DNA of 64,000 bases, from contig NC_083694.1 in assembly GCF_033118175.1 (NCBI RefSeq), forward strand, positions 32,004,108 to 32,068,107, in the 5' to 3' direction. Positions within the stretch are counted from its first letter, which is position 1. Each line of letters opens with the position of its first letter. The translations under genes were made by a program, and so were the position numbers. Under the pieces are notes generated by a model, which ran no database searches, was not told the origin of the DNA, and saw only the letters and a list, made by a program, of their open reading frames with translations. Positions 22,190 through 32,749 of this stretch are shown one piece after another. This DNA comes from Dama dama (Eukaryota > Chordata > Mammalia > Artiodactyla > Cervidae).

Positions 22190-22535
22190 CCTTCCTTCCT
22201 GCCCTTCAGTACCACATCACTTTTATCTCTTATACCCATCTCACCTTCAAGCTCACCACAGGCTCTTCTCCTCTAGAACATCTCTTTTATCTCTAGTTTT
22301 TCTAATACATTTGCATTTACTGTCTGTCATACACAGCCATACCTTGTTTTTCTACTTTCTTAGTTCTGATTTGTTGTTGATGTAGATTTTAGCCTTTCAC
22401 AGATACTCTCGGTTACTAATTGTTTTGAAATATGCTTTATTTGCCTTTCTAGATTGTCACTTCATTGTGGACAGAAGCTTCAGCTTTTACTTCTTTTGCC
22501 CACAGTGCTTAGTACAGAAAGGCAGAAACTGGAGT
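22190..22535 (+). repeat. Possible L2 3' end
   Basis: The C/T-rich block, then 'tagattgtcacttcattgtg' and 'cccacagtgcttagtacag', resembles the L2 3' region. The match is weak. Confidence 0.35.
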
Positions 22536-22718
22536 AATTTTTGTACTTATTGTCTATAGCCAACATTATGCCCCCAAAACTGTATTTCAGCCCTGTTCTA
22601 TGGATGCCAGGTATCCAACTGTTGTCTGTCATTGCAGAAACGTTTCCAAGAATGTAAGGTAATTTTCAGAAAACTTCAACTTCAGTTTTCCTAAATTACA
22701 CTGTTACCTAGGCCAATG

Positions 22719-22921
22719 GGGGCTTCCTTGTAGCTCAGTTGGTAAAGAATCTGCCTGCAACGCAGGAGACCCAGGTTCGATCCCTGGGTCAGGAAGATCC
22801 CCTGGAGAAGGAAATGGCAACCCACTCTAGTATTCTTGCCCAGAGAATCCCATGGACAGAGGAATCTGGCAGGTTGCAGTCCATGGGATTGCAAGAGTCA
22901 GACACGCTTAGCAACTAAAAC
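22719..22921 (+). mobile_element. Bov-tA SINE
   Basis: Sense copy with well-kept tRNA part: 'gggcttccttgtagctcag', B box 'ggttcgatccc' at 22774-22784, BovA body, and end 'gagtcagacacgcttagcaa'. No clear duplication. Confidence 0.93.
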
Positions 22922-23061
22922 CACCAAACCATCCAGAGCAATACTGAGGTTGCTATTAAAGACAACTACATATTGTTTATTTATATTGTACAGTATATAT
23001 AACGTGCACATTTTAATATTGTATATTCAGATATTTCTATTTGGAGTACCCTGCGAAAATC

Positions 23062-23340
23062 CTGCTGCTGCTACTGCTGCTAAGTCACTTCAGTCGTGTC
23101 CAACTCTGTGAGACCCCATAGACGGCAGTCCACCAGGCTCCACTGTCCCTGGGATTCTCCAGGCAAGAACACTGGAGTGGGCTGCCATTTCCTTCTCCAG
23201 TGCATGAAAGTGAAAAGTGAAAGTGAAGTTGCTCAGTCGTGTGCGACTCTTGGCGACCCCATGGACCGCAGCCTACCAGGCTCCTCCATCCATGGGATTT
23301 TCCAGGCAAGACTACTGGAGTGGGTTGCCATTGCCTTCTC
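23062..23340 (-). mobile_element. Bov-A2 SINE (two BovA units)
   Basis: Antisense dimer of two BovA units. The first runs from a CTG/CTA-rich tail (23062-23081) through 'gccatttccttctccagtgc'. A 'gaaagtgaaaagtgaaagtg' linker follows, then a second unit 'ctcagtcgtgtgcgactc' to 'ccattgccttctc'. No tRNA head. The duplication is 'cgaaaatc' (23054-23061), repeated as 'cgaaaaatc' (23341-23349). The CTG tract is a usable microsatellite. Confidence 0.94.
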
Positions 23341-23349
23341 CGAAAAATC

Positions 23350-24089
23350 TTGCATTACTAGTTAATTTACCTTATAATAGTTTGTAGTGCTTATCCACAT
23401 GTATAAAAATCTTTTTTTAAGTTTTGTCTAGTCATGAACTGTATTTTCTCTTCCCCATCCCAGGAAGATGAACCTGGGCCTGCACCCATCAAGCACTTCT
23501 TGCCATGAATTTGGCAGTTTGCTTTGTAGCAGATGTTCTCTTTCTATGTGTGCTCTTTCTCTCCTGTCTTCTTCCCTGTGGAAAATATGTTGGGAGCAGA
23601 ATGTGTATATTTAGTGCTTTCCATTTATCTGGAACAAGACTAGTGCCTTGCATGGAAACTAAGTGTCTCTAGCAAAAAAGAGGGCAGGCTCCCTAAGAAT
23701 ACTTAGGAAAATGATTGAGTAATGAGGACCTTCTCGAACCAGCCTGAATTAGAATAAGGGTTGAGGATCTGTGGATGGTGAATCTTTTGAATCAGTCACT
23801 TTGCTTCCCCTCTCTTCAGCTGAATTTTATTGCACTTTTAAAGACAGAATAGGATATGCCTACGTTAGGAAAATGTTGGAACCTCCCCCTCCTCAAATCC
23901 ATACTGCTTAAGGCTTCACTGAAGAAAATATTTGCACTTCATCAGGATTCTTCATTTTCTCAGAAGATGTCTCTTGCTTTTCTTTAAAGCTGGGACCTTT
24001 TACTATATTCTGAATATATTCATATTTGTTAAAAGCAGCATCAATAAAATTATGTACAAACGACCTTTGAGGAACCTTGCAATTGAATG
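23350..24089. other. Unassigned DNA
   Basis: No gene or confident repeat seen. Confidence 0.35.
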
Positions 24090-24440
24090 ACACTAAATCC
24101 TCCGATCATTGCCTTCTAGAAGCTTCCCCCAGAGTTTGCAGAAGGCCTCCCCACTTGCACTTGCACAGTATGCCCAGGACTGCGCGGGTGTTTGTGTTTC
24201 CTCACCCCCTGCTCTATGGTCTCTTACATTCTGTGGTCCGGCCTGGTCACGTGATTTGCTTCGACAAATGGAACCTCAGTGGTATGTGTCATAGAAGCAT
24301 TCACTGTTATTACCAAGTTCCAATCAGCCTCCAGGGCTCCTATGTTGTTTGCTATGAAAAGCCTTATCCAGACATGTAAAAGCATATGTTCTTTCAGCCT
24401 GGATCCCCAAATCAGAAGATTCCTTGTAGCTGATCCACAC
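24090..24440 (+). repeat. Possible MLT1/MaLR-type LTR fossil
   Basis: The block 'gtggtccggcctggtcacgt', then 'ttgcttcgacaaatggaacc', resembles the conserved MLT1 LTR core, followed by diverged sequence. Ends are not visible. Confidence 0.35.
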
Positions 24441-24548
24441 CCAACCTGCAACCTGATGCATCTGTTATGGTTTTTTAATTCAATAAATTTTTAGGACATG
24501 CCTTGGCTCTGGTATTACAGTAAAGAGTGAAAACATATGGTCTTTATG

Positions 24549-24767
24549 TACACACTGCTATATTTAAAATGGATAACCAGCAAGGACCTACTGTGTCACA
24601 CATGGAGCTCTGCTCAGTGTCACGTGGCAGCCGGAATGGAGGAGGGTAGTTTGGGGGAGAGTGGATACATGTGTATGTATGGCTGAGTCCATTTGCTGTC
24701 CACTTGAAACTATCATAACATTGTTAATCAGCTATATTCCAATACAAAATAAAAAGTTTAAAAAAAT
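24549..24767 (+). mobile_element. 5'-truncated L1 3' end
   Basis: Sense ruminant L1 3' UTR: 'ggataaccagcaaggaccta', 'gagtggatacatgtgtatg', 'tcagctatattccaatac' and an A-rich tail. No duplication that I can defend. Related to, but of a different subtype from, the tail at 120-480. Confidence 0.82.
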
Positions 24768-25599
24768 TTCAAACCTTCAGAGAAAATGAAAATGTTTTTC
24801 TTCATCTTTGCTGAATGTTCAACCTAAAGGTGATGCTCAATCTTTTTTTTAATAGTACCACACTTACATTCTCTGCATAGTACTCAGTGCTAACATTGTT
24901 TATTGTTTGCTTAAAATTAGCATTGTTTGTTTCTTGTTTATTTATTTGCTTCTTTTACTTACTTTCTCTTTCCCTCAAGGGAAATACAAACTCTGTGAAA
25001 GGAAAAAAAAAAAAAAAATGGTCATTCTCATTCAGCTTAATATTAAGTCATTTAAAATATATTTTAATACTGAAGTAACCATGAACAAATTATAGGATCA
25101 AAATTAACATGCATTTTTTAAAGTGTTAGAATGCTAAGAATTTTCACAATTTCTGATGGTGCCCATCAGATAAACCACTGAGATACATACCGTGATGATC
25201 ACTTCCGCATGGAAATGTTGATTGGAAGATGTAGATAAGAGATGAAGCCCCAGAAAGCAGGAGTAGAAAAATAGGGAAACTGGAGAATTCAAATGTATTG
25301 ATACATACTTGTCAATCCTTCCAATGTTGAATAGTTATATTCACATAGGAGAAGAAATTTTCAAAGGAGTTAAGGTTTCCATCCAGTTGCATCATAAAAG
25401 TAGGTGCAGAAGTAAACTTGAGGAGAGTATTATTAGAATATGTATGCTTAAAGACATTTTTAGTATCTAACAAAGTTTAGTAATAACATAGGAGTGGAAA
25501 GTTGCATAACATCAGAATTATACAACTGGCTGTGGCATTTGGGGCTGCAGGAGACTTTGACCACAGGAGAGAATCCCCGGAGGTGCATGTCACATGTTG
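24768..25599. other. Unassigned AT-rich DNA
   Basis: No gene or named repeat seen. T-run at 24843-24850 and an A-run of 16 (25003-25018). Confidence 0.35.
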
Positions 25600-26310
25600 A
25601 CTGCAGTCTCAGTGCATGTTTGCATCTTGACTCTAGTACTTCATAATTGCAAGAAGTTGGTCAAGTAAGTTAATCTTACTCAGTGTCAATTTTCTCATCT
25701 GAAAGGTTGTTGCTGAATCACGCAAAGACGCCGGGGTTCTTGGCCTCCGGAGGAGAAGAATTCAATCCGGGGCCAGAGATGAGGCTGGATTGCTCAGAGC
25801 TTTTGTGTAATAAAGTTTCATTAAAGTATAAAGGAGATAGAGAAAGCTTCTGACATAGACATCAGAAGAGGGGTAGAAAGAGTACCTCCTTGCTAGTCTT
25901 AGCACTGGAATTATATACTCTCAAATTAGTTATTACAGTGAATCAAAAGAATGTCTAGAGGTTGTAAAGACCTCACCAGACCTGCTCCCATGATTTACAT
26001 TTTGAGATAACAGAATTAGCCAGAAGGTTTTTTCCAGAGACTGTCCTCAAGCAGGGTACATTATTGTTATATAATCCTAAGGAATGTAGAGGGGAAAAAA
26101 AGTTTGTCCTTTCTTCCTTCTTGAGAATTCCAAACCCCTCTCTCCATGGGGACCCCTAGACTTCTTATCAACCTGCCTAGGAATTGACTCTCTCACATCC
26201 ATATGATGTGTCCACTCATAAAGGTTTTGTGGATATTGATGCACATAACCCACTTGAAATTATGCTTGGCTCATTGCAAGTGATCAATATACTATTGTAG
26301 AAGTGCTAGA
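25600..26310 (+). repeat. MIR SINE split by a solo LTR
   Basis: Left part 25600-25699 ('gaagttggtcaagtaagtta', then 'cagtgtcaattttctcatct') and right part 26196-26310 ('ccactcataaaggttttgtg', 'cttggctcattgcaagtgat') read as one sense MIR once the LTR at 25700-26195 is ignored. Confidence 0.65.
25700..26195 (-). mobile_element. Solo LTR of an endogenous retrovirus
   Basis: 496 bp, reading TG...CA on the minus strand, with 4-bp duplication 'catc' at 25696-25699 and 26196-26199. The right side (minus-strand 5') is the U3 start. The R/U5-like part lies at the left, with the 'ggccccggattgaattcttc' type word (here in complement near 25757-25776). The polyadenylation signal region reads AATGAA (complement of 25817-25822) rather than AATAAA. 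No gag, pol or env is next to it, so it is a recombined solo LTR. A 4-bp duplication is typical of gamma-type (class I) ERVs. Confidence 0.82.
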
Positions 26311-26514
26311 AGATCTTTCTGCAGCAGGAGTCCTAGATTTAATATAGTTTTGTAAGAGTCCTTGAAAGTCTTCTTTCTGAGTTGGGGCTCCCTGAGCAAA
26401 TAACACATTTTAATGATACTTTCTTTTGTTGTGAGAACTTTCAAAGCTGTTGAAGCCTATAAACCTTGGATAAAAATCTGGCTGATGTAATTTATTTCTG
26501 ATACAGTGGTATGA

Positions 26515-26807
26515 GGGCTTCCCTGGTAGCTCAGCTTGTAAAGAATCCACTTACAATGCAGGAGACCCCAGTTTGATTCCTGGGTCAGGAAGATCTCCTG
26601 GAGAAAGGATAGGTTGTCCACTCTAGTATTCTTGGGCTTCCCTGGTGGCATAGCTGGTAAAGAATCTGCCTGCAATGTGAGAGACCTGTGTTCAGTCCCT
26701 GGGTTGAGAAGATTCTCTGGAGGAGGGCATGGCAACCCACTCCAATTTTCTTGCCTGGAATGGTCACAAAAAATTGGACATGACTGAGCGACTAAGCACA
26801 ACACAGC
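26515..26807 (+). mobile_element. Bov-tA SINE with duplicated tRNA head
   Basis: Sense, 293 bp. A first tRNA-like head (26517 on) with part of BovA stops at 'tctagtattctt' (26634). It is directly followed by a second full head ('gggcttccctggtggcatag') and BovA. A 12-bp duplication (26503-26514 and 26808-26819, one mismatch) encloses the whole, so the two heads moved as one unit. Confidence 0.92.
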
Positions 26808-26819
26808 ACAGTGATATGA

Positions 26820-27360
26820 ACTGGGGCACCAGTGCTGCACTTGAAATGTAGGAGTGTGGTTAGCTTTTCACTTTATCTTTTTAGAGAGATGATGACATAT
26901 TTTGTATTTGGGCAGTCTGAGCTCTGTACTTCTGACTGCTTGTAATAAAATTCAGGACCCCACTCAACTTGCATCTGAAATGGCTTGTTCCTTAGATAGC
27001 TGGAGACCACATCTCATGCACCTTATCCTTTCCATGACTTTTGTGTCCTCCAGGTCCTTCTACAGAGCATGAGGAAAGTCCCATGGGCTCTGAGAATATC
27101 AGAGCCACCCATGTCTCTAGGACACATGAGCTAAATCCTGCCTGGCGGGGTGAGGTTCTAATTAATCTCTTTCGTTACAGACCATTCCCTTTCTTCTCCC
27201 TATATCTCAGGACCGCAAGTGGTGGCATTAAAGCTTGTTTGAGTGTTACCTCTGCCATGTTACCCACATCTTTATGGGTATGAAGTCTCACTCATTGAAA
27301 GGAAGGTGGACCCGCATCAAGTTCTAGCTAGGGAACTAAAATACTGGTATCTCAGATAAT
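26820..27360. other. Unassigned DNA
   Basis: No gene is supported. An 80-codon sense frame at 27041-27283 is preceded by no splice or start context that I trust. Confidence 0.35.
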
Positions 27361-27571
27361 GTATGTTGTTTAGGCACTAAATCATGTCTGACTCTTTTGA
27401 AACCCCATGGACTGTAGCCTGACAGGCTCCTCTCTCCGTGGAATTTTCCAGGCAAGAATACTGGAGCCAGTTGCCATTTCCTCCCCCAGGGGATCTTCCC
27501 AATCCAGGGATCAACCTGTATCTCCTGCATTGGCAGGCCGATTCTTTACCACTGAGCCACCAGGGAAGCCC
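27361..27571 (-). mobile_element. Bov-tA SINE
   Basis: Antisense copy from 'gtttaggcactaaatcatg' to head 'gagccaccagggaagccc'. Body well kept. Flanks share only 'ataat'. Confidence 0.93.
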
Positions 27572-27889
27572 TAAATAATATCTAGATCACAGTGAATCTT
27601 TTTACTTAGAGACAATTCCAGCTTGGCGCTGGTATTGCCATATGACTCTGGGATCAGAAGCACCTCCTTGGATCCTCAGTCAAGAGCATGTGGCCATAGC
27701 CTCAGATACAGCACAGGTTTTGATGGATAAAGGAGACTACAGGGTGTGATGTGGGGTACCTGTTCAAAGAGCATCACCTTCAGTTGTCAGTGACCAAGAA
27801 GGACCTTGCAATTCTCAGTTAACACGTCATGTAATATATCAGCAACATTTGAATATGATATAGTAGATCACACCCTCCTCCCAAAAGCA

Positions 27890-28905
27890 CTTTCTTTGCT
27901 GAGTTATCAAGATACCTCACCCTCCTGGCTTTTACGTGATCTCCTTTGCTGACTCATCTCATATTGCTGACAGCTAAATACTGAGGTACCCCAGAAGAGA
28001 GCGCGTTCTTTTTCTGTCTATACTCACTGCCTCCATGATCCCATACAAACTCCTCTTTGTAAATATTGTTCACACACTGATGACTCTGACGTTTATCTGT
28101 TTTAGCCTTGACCTCGCCCTGAACTTCAGGCTCATTTCCAGCTGCCTATTTGATGCCTGTACATCTAATGGGCATCTCAGGTCTAACACAACCAGGACAA
28201 AACTCCTAATCTTCCCTGGATTAGGTTTTCCTGTAGTAATTCCCATCTCTATAATTGCATTTCCATCCTTCTAGTTTCTAGGGTCGAAATTTTAGAGTTA
28301 ATCTTACCTGTGTTCATTTCTCTTGAATTATAGATTTAAGTCTTTAAACAAATACTATAGAATCTACTTTCAGAATATATTCAGAATCTGACCGTTTTCA
28401 CCACTTCCAGTGCTCCATCCCAACATTGATAAGCTACACCCTCTTTCTTTTCTGGATTGTGGCAAAAGCTCTCTGTGTCCACCCTTGTCCCCCAGGGCTG
28501 TTCTCACCAAGTGTCCTTTTGAGTGGTGACTAGTTTAGATCACATCACTCTTCTGCCAACATTCCTTCTGTGGGTGGTTTGCACATCCCTCAGAGTAAAG
28601 CTAAAGTTCTTAATAATGGCCTCCAGGATGTGGCCTCGTATCCCTTGCTGATCTTTGGCCCGTTGCTCCTTCTCTTGCTCCATCTCTTATTCCTCACCCC
28701 CTCACCCCACTGGCCTCATTCTTCCACAGAAATGCCGGGAATATTCCCACAATCTATAATTTATGCTTCCTTCTGCCTTGAATATTCTTCCTCCAGATTA
28801 CCACCATGGCTAACCTCCCCACTTACTTGAGGTCTTTATGCCTTTGTTACCTCTTAGTGAGCCTTGTCCAGCCATCTTTTAAAATGACAACTCTTCCCCG
28901 CCCCG
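27890..28905 (+). repeat. Long L2 LINE fossil (sense)
   Basis: About 1 kb of L2. The order is 'gatgactctgacgtttatct', 'ttcaggctcatttccagctg', 'atattcagaatctgaccg', then 'atcacatcactcttctgcc' and 'ccctcagagtaaagctaaag', 'aatggcctccaggatgtggc' and 'ttgaatattcttcctccaga'. Open frames of 79-86 codons inside it are relics of the L2 reverse transcriptase region and not a host gene. The exact left end is uncertain. Confidence 0.8.
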
Positions 28906-29605
28906 CCCCACAATTATTAAAGTATAATTTTATAAGATGTTACCGGTGGGGGAGACTGAGCAAAATGTACAAGGACATCTACATGCAAATCTAAAATTAT
29001 CTCAATAAAAATGTCAATGAAAACATTGCAATTAGTCTAAATTATCCAGTAAAAACCCTAAAATAATTCATAAAATATATTATTCTGAATTTATGCTCCC
29101 CATTAAGAGTTGGAATTCAGCCTCTCATTAAATCACGATACTGAAAGGTGAAGAAAACCCACAGCTGGGTAGTCCCTTCTTAGAGATTCTGTGGGGAGAG
29201 CTGGTGGATAGGTTAGAATTGTGTGTAACCCTCCCTTGTCCTTCCATTTGAAGAACTTATTATTTTATGATTCTTCTTGTTAATTGCAATCTGTTTCTTT
29301 TATTTGTCAAAATTACCTTGACTTTTATTTTGTCTGCCCAAATGCTGGTCTGCCCCATTTCCATCTTGGAGTAATTTGCATTCTTCAATGGCCTTTTAAA
29401 AATATTTGTTTTTTTAGGTTGTTGATTGGGCATCGGGCACAGAACGAAACACTGTGAATACTCCAACTATGATCTATAGATTTCCATTCTCTTCTAGTCA
29501 GTGGTGTTTGACCACCTGAGACATAGAGTACAGTACACTCTCAGCATGGAAGCGGGCATTAGGAGTCCCTGCTACAGCCTGTCACCAAATACCTGAGGGA
29601 GCCTG
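28906..29605. other. Unassigned AT-rich DNA
   Basis: No gene or named repeat seen. A short GC patch 'ccccgccccgccccac' lies at 28896-28911. Confidence 0.35.
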
Positions 29606-29614
29606 GGCATCTGA

Positions 29615-29831
29615 AGAAAAGGAAGTGTTACTTGCTCAGTTATGTCCAACTCTTTGCAACCCCATGTACTGTAGCCCACCAGGTTCCTCTGTCCCTGGGT
29701 GTCTCCAGGCACGAATACTGGAGTGGGTTGTCATTCCCTTCTCCAGGGGATCTTCCCAACCCAGGGATCAAACCCAGGTCTCCCCACCTTGCAGGCAGAT
29801 TCTTTACCATCTGAGCCGCCAGGGAAGTCCA
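29615..29831 (-). mobile_element. Full-length Bov-tA SINE
   Basis: Antisense copy from 'cttgctcagttatgtccaac' to head 'gagccgccagggaagtcc'. Perfect 9-bp duplication 'ggcatctga' at 29606-29614 and 29832-29840. It faces the sense copy at 29961-30177. Confidence 0.95.
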
Positions 29832-29960
29832 GGCATCTGAGTCAGGTGATTATAATTTACTGATGAGTATTTAGTGAGATTAATTTCAGTTCCTTTATTT
29901 CCTGAGTGAAACAAAATTGTTTTAAAATAACAATTTAAAACTCTTTTAAATAGGTCTGTT

Positions 29961-30177
29961 GTGCTTTCCATGTGGCACTGGTGGTAAAGAATCCACCTGC
30001 CAATGCAGGAGATGCAAGAGATGCAGGTTCGATCCCTGGGTCAGGAAAATCCCCTGAATGAGCACATGGCAACCCCCTCCAGTGTTGTTGCTGGGAGAAT
30101 CCCATGGACAGAGGAGCCTGACGGCCTACAGTCCATAGGGTCACAAAGAGTAGGATATGACTAAAGTGACTGAGCAG
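29961..30177 (+). mobile_element. Bov-tA SINE
   Basis: Sense copy: 'gtgctttccatgtggcactg' head, B-box 'ggttcgatccc', BovA body with a 'gttgttgctgggagaatccc' variant, and end 'gatatgactaaagtgactg'. No clear duplication. Confidence 0.92.
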
Positions 30178-30682
30178 TTTTTTTAACTCCTTTTCTGCCA
30201 TCAGGTCAGTTAGGTGTATCTTTTTTCCTCTGAAATACTGTGTGCAGCACAAAGCAGTATCTCTAGAGATTTGGAAATGATGACATAATATTACAAGTAA
30301 GATACTTCAGAAAGTGAGTGGGTTTTTTTTCTGGGGTTTGTCCGAGCAGACCTGTTTATGGAGTTGCAGATCCCCTTGGGTGCTTAGTTTGGGGCAGTTC
30401 TTATGAGACCTTGGGTAATCCTCAGCTGCCTGTCTGTCCCTCCATCAGGTACCTCAGTTAGGTACGTATCTGTGTATCCCGAAAGTGCTTTGTATTTCAG
30501 CTTTACCTGTCTGCCCAATGCTTTCAGCTTTTGCTTGCACCAATAAGCAATGCAAATAATTTTTTCCTACCGTGACAAATGAGAGTGTGAAATTTCACCT
30601 TACTAGTGGAATTTGCCATCATCTGAACCGAAATGGATCTCATGAATCATCTAGACCAGTTTCCTGCCCCCCAAATTCAAAC
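30178..30682. other. Unassigned DNA
   Basis: No gene or clear repeat. T-run at 30324-30331. Confidence 0.35.
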
Positions 30683-30689
30683 TTGTATG

Positions 30690-30932
30690 TTGTTTTTGTT
30701 CAGTCGCTCAGTCACGTCTGACTCTTTGCAACCCATAGACTGCAGCATGCCAGGCTTCCCTGTTTATCACCATCTTCCGGAGTTTGCTCAAACTCATGTT
30801 CATCAAGTTGGTGATGCCATCCAACCATCTCATCCTCTGTCGTCCCCTTCTCCTCCTGCTTTCTGTCTTCCCAGCATCAGGGTCTTTTCCAATGAGCCGA
30901 CTCTTTGCATCACGTGGCTAATGTACTGGAGT
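30690..30932 (-). mobile_element. BovB 3' end, 5'-truncated
   Basis: Antisense BovB tail: 'gttcagtcgctcagtcacg', 'cttccggagtttgctcaaac', 'ggtgatgccatccaaccatc', 'tcagggtcttttccaatgag'. Duplication 'ttgtatg' at 30683-30689 and 30933-30939. Encodes only the final C-terminal tail, with breaks. Confidence 0.9.
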
Positions 30933-30939
30933 TTGTATG

Positions 30940-32447
30940 AGGACTCATATTTTTTCCAAGTGTTTATTGTACTTGATGTGTAGAAAACTGCTGAGATAAG
31001 TAAGAGATGAAAAAAATGGGCATGAGAAGGTTGTTCTACCGCAGCCAAAAGCTAGTTGTGACAAAGCTGGGTCTGGAACCTCTGGCTAGAACTTCCCTCC
31101 ATGTAAGCCTGGGCTGAAAGTTACTTTTCCTAAAATATTCAAAGGATGAAAGCACCACTGTTTTCCTGACTTGTCTCCATATAGTTAATCTTTCCCTGTC
31201 TGGAAAATCCTCTCAGCTTCAGTACTTAATTCATCTTTTACTCCACCTTCTCTGAAACCTGGCTGAGGACAATTTCAGGTTGTCCCTCAAGACACATTAA
31301 TTCTCTTCTAGTAAAAGCAGCAGGGTTTTTAACTTCTACACAATTTATGGTTTCAAGTACATTTATAAGATGTTAGTAAATAGAGAATGTTTATTTTTAA
31401 ATATTTTGATCTTTAAAAGACATTTTGAAGACCCATTATACTCTGAAATACTCTTCAGCTCCTGAAAGAATAAAGAATAGCTGTACTGATGTACTGATCC
31501 TTCTGCATCAGCTGTACTGATGCAGAAGATTCTCAAAGAATTATCAACTAAAAAAAGAAAGTAGCAAAATATATGTGCAATTTGATTCCATTTTGTTTTA
31601 AAAAAACAAGCAAAACTATGTATTTACATGGGTGTTTAGGTATAGAAATATGCATAGAGATCTCTATAGAAATATAGCAAACAGCTGTGATTATCTCTGG
31701 AGAAGGAATAGGGATGGGGTAGGAAGGATTTTTGTATATATTATATTTTAGTGGTCTATATTTGAGTACAGTGTTTAAGAATAGAAATGTATATTACTTG
31801 AGAAATTTAAAAAAAAACATTGTAGAACTAAAAAGTAGGCAAAAAATCTCTAAATCCACTAACAACAGAAACCCAGCAAATACGCATACCATCTGTTAAG
31901 TGCCTGTTTCAATTTAGAAGTTCTGTTATAATCTGTTAATGGTTTTGAAGGCTCTTTGATTTTCTAGCCAACCAGAAATATTTGAGTTTTTTATTTATCT
32001 AATCCCCATTCAATATCTTTCATTAAATTTTATAAACTAAATCTTATTTTTAAGTTATATCAAGTTCTCAATTTGGAAACAATGTGGAACACTGTTCTGG
32101 GAGAAAGTTAAGTCTTTGTCTAAGATCTTGATGTAACTGAGCATATCTGTCAAAACTAATATTAGAGTTGGTTTCTCTGAATCTTTCCAAGATTTTTCTT
32201 AAAAAAATTAAGATTTTCTCAAAATTTTTCTTGGCAGTAAGCAAGAAACCTGGGTCACAGATGGTTAGTTTATTATATTGATGCTTAGCACACGCCTTGT
32301 GGTAGATCAGCAGTTAGGGACCACAAAATCGCTGGTTGTGTATGTGAAGTAAACTTTTCATTGGCCTTTGGGAAGTGTTGGTTATGTTAGTTAACTAGAA
32401 TCACAGTGGGAGACGTTTCTTAGGGCAGTACTGCCATCGCCTCTCCC
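30940..32447. other. Unassigned DNA with an old LINE-like 3' patch and a hairpin
   Basis: No gene. The part at 31560-31815 ('gtgattatctctggagaagg', then 'tttttgtatatattatattt' and an A-run) resembles an old LINE 3' terminus in sense, family not named. A perfect 12-bp-arm hairpin lies at 31500-31528. The rest is AT-rich and unassigned. Confidence 0.35.
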
Positions 32448-32459
32448 AGTGGAGACCTG

Positions 32460-32687
32460 TGAGCGCATGCGTGTGTGTGCTAAGTCGCTCAGTCGTGTCC
32501 AACTCTGTGAGACCCCCATGGACTGTAGCCCACCAGACTTCTCTGTCCATGGGATTCTCCAGGCAAGAATACTGGAGTGGGTTGCCATGCCCTCCAGGGG
32601 ATCTTCTCGACCCAGGAATTGAACTTGGGTCTCATGTCTCCTGCATCGGCAGGGGAGTCTTGACCACTAGCACCACCTGGGAAACCC
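32460..32687 (-). mobile_element. Bov-tA SINE
   Basis: Antisense copy with a GT-rich tail (32469-32479), 'gctcagtcgtgtccaactc', body and head 'agcaccacctgggaaaccc'. The duplication 'agtggagacctg'/'aatggagacatg' (32448-32459 and 32688-32699) has two mismatches. About 5 bp of the BovA middle ('ccatgccctccagggg') are shorter than in its relatives. Confidence 0.92.
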
Positions 32688-32749
32688 AATGGAGACATGG
32701 GTGCGATTAAAAATTTGGAATAGATGAATTTCTTCATTTAGTTTTCCTT

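Noticed and set aside
26457..26840. 127-codon antisense open frame
   Set aside because: Lies across the two-headed Bov-tA. Similar frames recur wherever this SINE occurs.
27041..27283. Possible exon with an upstream 'ctccag' and an internal 'gttacag'
   Set aside because: Acceptor-like words are common by chance, and the 80-codon frame has no recognisable protein similarity.
28896..28911. GC-box-like 'ccccgccccgccccac'
   Set aside because: Isolated at the L2 edge, without a CpG island or transcript context; not called a promoter.
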